A DNA stretch of 8,036 bases, taken from Massilia sp. Lineage in GTDB: Bacteria; Pseudomonadota; Gammaproteobacteria; Burkholderiales; Burkholderiaceae_D. Positions 6,340-8,036 of the stretch are shown here, in pieces. The DNA is taken from NCBI GenBank assembly GCA_028291845.1, contig JAQGNM010000241.1, positions 1 through 8,036 on the forward strand, read 5' to 3'. Below the pieces are notes generated by a model that saw only the letters and a program-made list of their open reading frames with translations, had not been told where the DNA came from and did no database searches. Every line of letters starts with the position of its first letter. Position 1 is the stretch's first letter. Both the position numbers and the translations under genes were made by a program.

Positions 6340-8036
6340 TTACAGCGCGGCCTTGCGCGCGCCGGCCGGCGGCGCCAGGGTCATGCGCCAGTCTCCCACC
6401 AGGTCGAACGCCGCCCAGAAGAACGGATGCGCAAAACGCGGCCGGCGCATCACCGTGATCTGGGCCGCCTGCATCGCCTGCGCCGCCGTGCCGCCGGCCG
6501 CCAGCCGGCCGTACAGGGTGGTCATCAGGAGCTCGGTGGAGTCGTCCGCCACCGGCCACAGCGACACCAGCAGGCTGGCGGCGCCGGCGCTCAGGAACGA
6601 ACGGGTAAAGCCCATGATCTCGTCGCCGCGGGCGATCCGTCCCAGCCCGCTTTCGCAGGCGCTCAGGGTCACCAGCGACACCCGCTCCAGGTTCAGGCCA
6701 TACACTTCGCGCGCCGCCAGGAAGCCGCTGTCGCCGTCGGCCGGCGCCAGCAGGATGCGCGACTGCAGGGGATCGACCACGTCCACTTCGGCATGGGCGG
6801 CCACGTGCAGGATGCCGGCGCTGGGGGCGATCTGGCGGAACTGCTGCTTGGAAGCGGCCGCCTGGGTGAAAATACTGTTGTTGGGGAACAGGTCGCCGAT
6901 CAGCTTGACCTCGCGCTCGGCATCGGGCAGCGCCAGTTGGGCGTCGGTGCCGGGATTGCCGAAAGCGACCAGGCGCGGCGCCGATGACGCGCCGGCATGG
7001 TCGGCGGCGACCCGGCGCTGGCCGAGCGCCAGGGCGATGCCGGCCGATGGCGCAAACGCCAGCGGATGGCGCTCGATCAGATAGCGCGCGCCGCTGCCGG
7101 CGCCGTCGCGCAGCGCCTGGAACGGTAGATAATGCAGGCTGTCGTGCGGCACGATCAGCAACTGCTCGCCGTCGCGCAGCGCCAGCGGCGCCAGCAGCTG
7201 AGTGTACAGGCCGGCGCCCAGCGCGGTGACCGCCGGCTTGCGGTTGAACACGGACTGGCGGAATGCGTCGACCGCCAGCGCCAGCGCAGCGCGGCCGAGC
7301 GGCAGGCGCGCGCCCTGCACGCCGTCGGCGCGCACCACCCAGGCCAGCACGCTGTCGTCGAGCGTGTGAAAGGCAACGATGGCCTCGCCCTCGCGCAAAT
7401 GGCGCCGCGCGACAGCGGCGCCGACGCCGCGCAGCGAGGCCGCGTTGTCAGCGGCGGCGGCGGCCCCCGCGACAACGCGGTCGCGCACCACATCGAGCAG
7501 CGCGCGCGAGCGGCTTTGTTCGGAGAGCAGCCAGGCGCCTTCGACGTCGCCGCTCTCGAACGCCAGGTCGATGGCGCGGTCGAACACCTGCTGGACGTCG
7601 CCGAACAGGCCGGACTTGAATTCTTCGCTGCGAAAACGGCTCCTGATCGCCTCGCTGGTGGCGGCGGCGTCGGCAAAGGCCTGGCGGGCCGCGTCGCGCC
7701 GGCCCATCGCCAGCAAGGTGCGGCCGACGCCGTCCTGGCCCCACAGGCGGTGGTAGGCGGCGTCGGAGCCGGCCGCCTGCGCGGCGACGTCGCCGAACAG
7801 GCGCAATGCCTGGGCATGGTCGCCTTCGGCCAGGCTCAGATTGCCGATGCCGCGCTTGTACGCGAGCTGCAGGGCAGACGGCGGCGCCGGCATGGCGCGG
7901 TAGACGGCGCGCGCGGCCGCCGGCTGCTTGTCGAGCAACAGCGCGTTGGCCAGGGAAATCTGCACCAGCGGCCGGTATTTGTCGCTGGCGATCGCTTCGG
8001 CGCGGCGGTAATGCTCGACCGCCGTGCTCGCCTGCC
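6340..8036 (-). CDS. TPR-CHAT domain protein, caspase-like peptidase candidate; 5' end outside window
   Basis: The frame is open from the window edge to a TAA at 6340-6342, giving 564 visible residues. A GTG at 7965 is a possible start codon by sequence, but TPR-like helix sequence continues upstream of it (VEHYRRAEAIA), so I treat the gene as entering from outside. Residues 1-180 are helical, alanine-rich TPR-like repeats. The sRALLDVV stretch typical of the lead-in to CHAT lies near residue 177-183. The CHAT domain spans about 273-550: LLIVPHDSLHYLPFQAL, then LHVAAHAEVD with the candidate catalytic His at 6793-6795, then LVTLSACESGLG with the candidate catalytic Cys at 6655-6657, then FLSAGAASLLVSLWPVADDST. 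Both dyad residues are present, so peptidase activity is plausible. CHAT peptidases belong to the caspase/separase clan. Substrate, localisation and any signal peptide cannot be judged from this fragment. It is probably cotranscribed with tpsB and tpsA. Confidence 0.92.
   Translation of the reverse strand, partial: QASTAVEHYRRAEAIASDKYRPLVQISLANALLLDKQPAAARAVYRAMPAPPSALQLAYKRGIGNLSLAEGDHAQALRLFGDVAAQAAGSDAAYHRLWGQDGVGRTLLAMGRRDAARQAFADAAATSEAIRSRFRSEEFKSGLFGDVQQVFDRAIDLAFESGDVEGAWLLSEQSRSRALLDVVRDRVVAGAAAAADNAASLRGVGAAVARRHLREGEAIVAFHTLDDSVLAWVVRADGVQGARLPLGRAALALAVDAFRQSVFNRKPAVTALGAGLYTQLLAPLALRDGEQLLIVPHDSLHYLPFQALRDGAGSGARYLIERHPLAFAPSAGIALALGQRRVAADHAGASSAPRLVAFGNPGTDAQLALPDAEREVKLIGDLFPNNSIFTQAAASKQQFRQIAPSAGILHVAAHAEVDVVDPLQSRILLAPADGDSGFLAAREVYGLNLERVSLVTLSACESGLGRIARGDEIMGFTRSFLSAGAASLLVSLWPVADDSTELLMTTLYGRLAAGGTAAQAMQAAQITVMRRPRFAHPFFWAAFDLVGDWRMTLAPPAGARKAAL
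6385..7218 (-). other. CHAT domain with intact His/Cys dyad
   Basis: This segment covers the CHAT fold of the partial protein. The order of landmarks is VPHDSLHYLPF (near 7120-7160), the His in HVAAHAEVD (6793-6795), the Cys in SACESG (6655-6657), the GDEIMGFTRSFLSAGA helix and the SLWPVADDST loop, then HPFFWAAF near the end. The order and wording match the CHAT family closely. The exact edges are estimates. Confidence 0.88.

Noticed and set aside
6292..6342. CHAT and tpsB share one reading frame with only a single TAA and 16 sense codons between them, hinting at a read-through CHAT-TpsB fusion.
   Set aside because: A stop-free stretch of 16 codons is common by chance at this GC content. TpsB has its own ribosome site, start codon and signal peptide, which would not work inside a fusion.
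8017..8036. A possible adapter remnant at the right edge, as seen at the left.
   Set aside because: These bases do not resemble TruSeq adapter on either strand and they translate into plausible TPR-like sequence continuous with the CHAT protein.

Overview
The window holds three genes, all on the minus strand and packed as one probable operon. In transcription order they are a TPR-CHAT peptidase-like protein (entering from the right edge), a TpsB/FhaC-type outer-membrane transporter, and a large TpsA haemagglutinin-like exoprotein running out at the left edge. The gaps between genes are 48 and 26 bases. I see no terminator or separate promoter in them. No RNA gene, insertion sequence, CRISPR array or origin is visible, and no gene-free stretch exceeds 50 bases.

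The DNA is very GC-rich with strong G/C preference at third codon positions. A two-partner secretion (TPS) locus whose exoprotein ends in MBG-type repeats suggests a Gram-negative betaproteobacterium, perhaps Oxalobacteraceae (the Massilia/Duganella/Janthinobacterium group). This placement is inference from style and architecture. No marker gene is present.

Region by region: positions 1-20 are almost certainly an Illumina adapter remnant, not genome. Positions 21-4549 encode TpsA: signal peptide, TPS domain, a long glycine-rich predicted beta-helix, a two-cysteine segment, then three MBG-type repeats and the first residues of a fourth. Its apparent TAG stop lies inside the adapter remnant, so the real protein is longer. 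Positions 4576-6291 encode TpsB with signal peptide, proline-rich linker, two POTRA domains and a beta-barrel. Positions 6340-8036 encode the C-terminal 564 residues of a protein with TPR-like helices and a CHAT domain with an intact His/Cys pair. Its start lies beyond the window.

Working together: TpsA would be exported through the inner membrane by Sec, recognised in the periplasm by the POTRA domains of TpsB, and threaded through the TpsB barrel to fold on the cell surface. The role of the CHAT protein is unknown. Its position as first visible gene of the TPS operon suggests a protease linked to making, maturing or responding to the exoprotein. This is the most biologically interesting point in the window.
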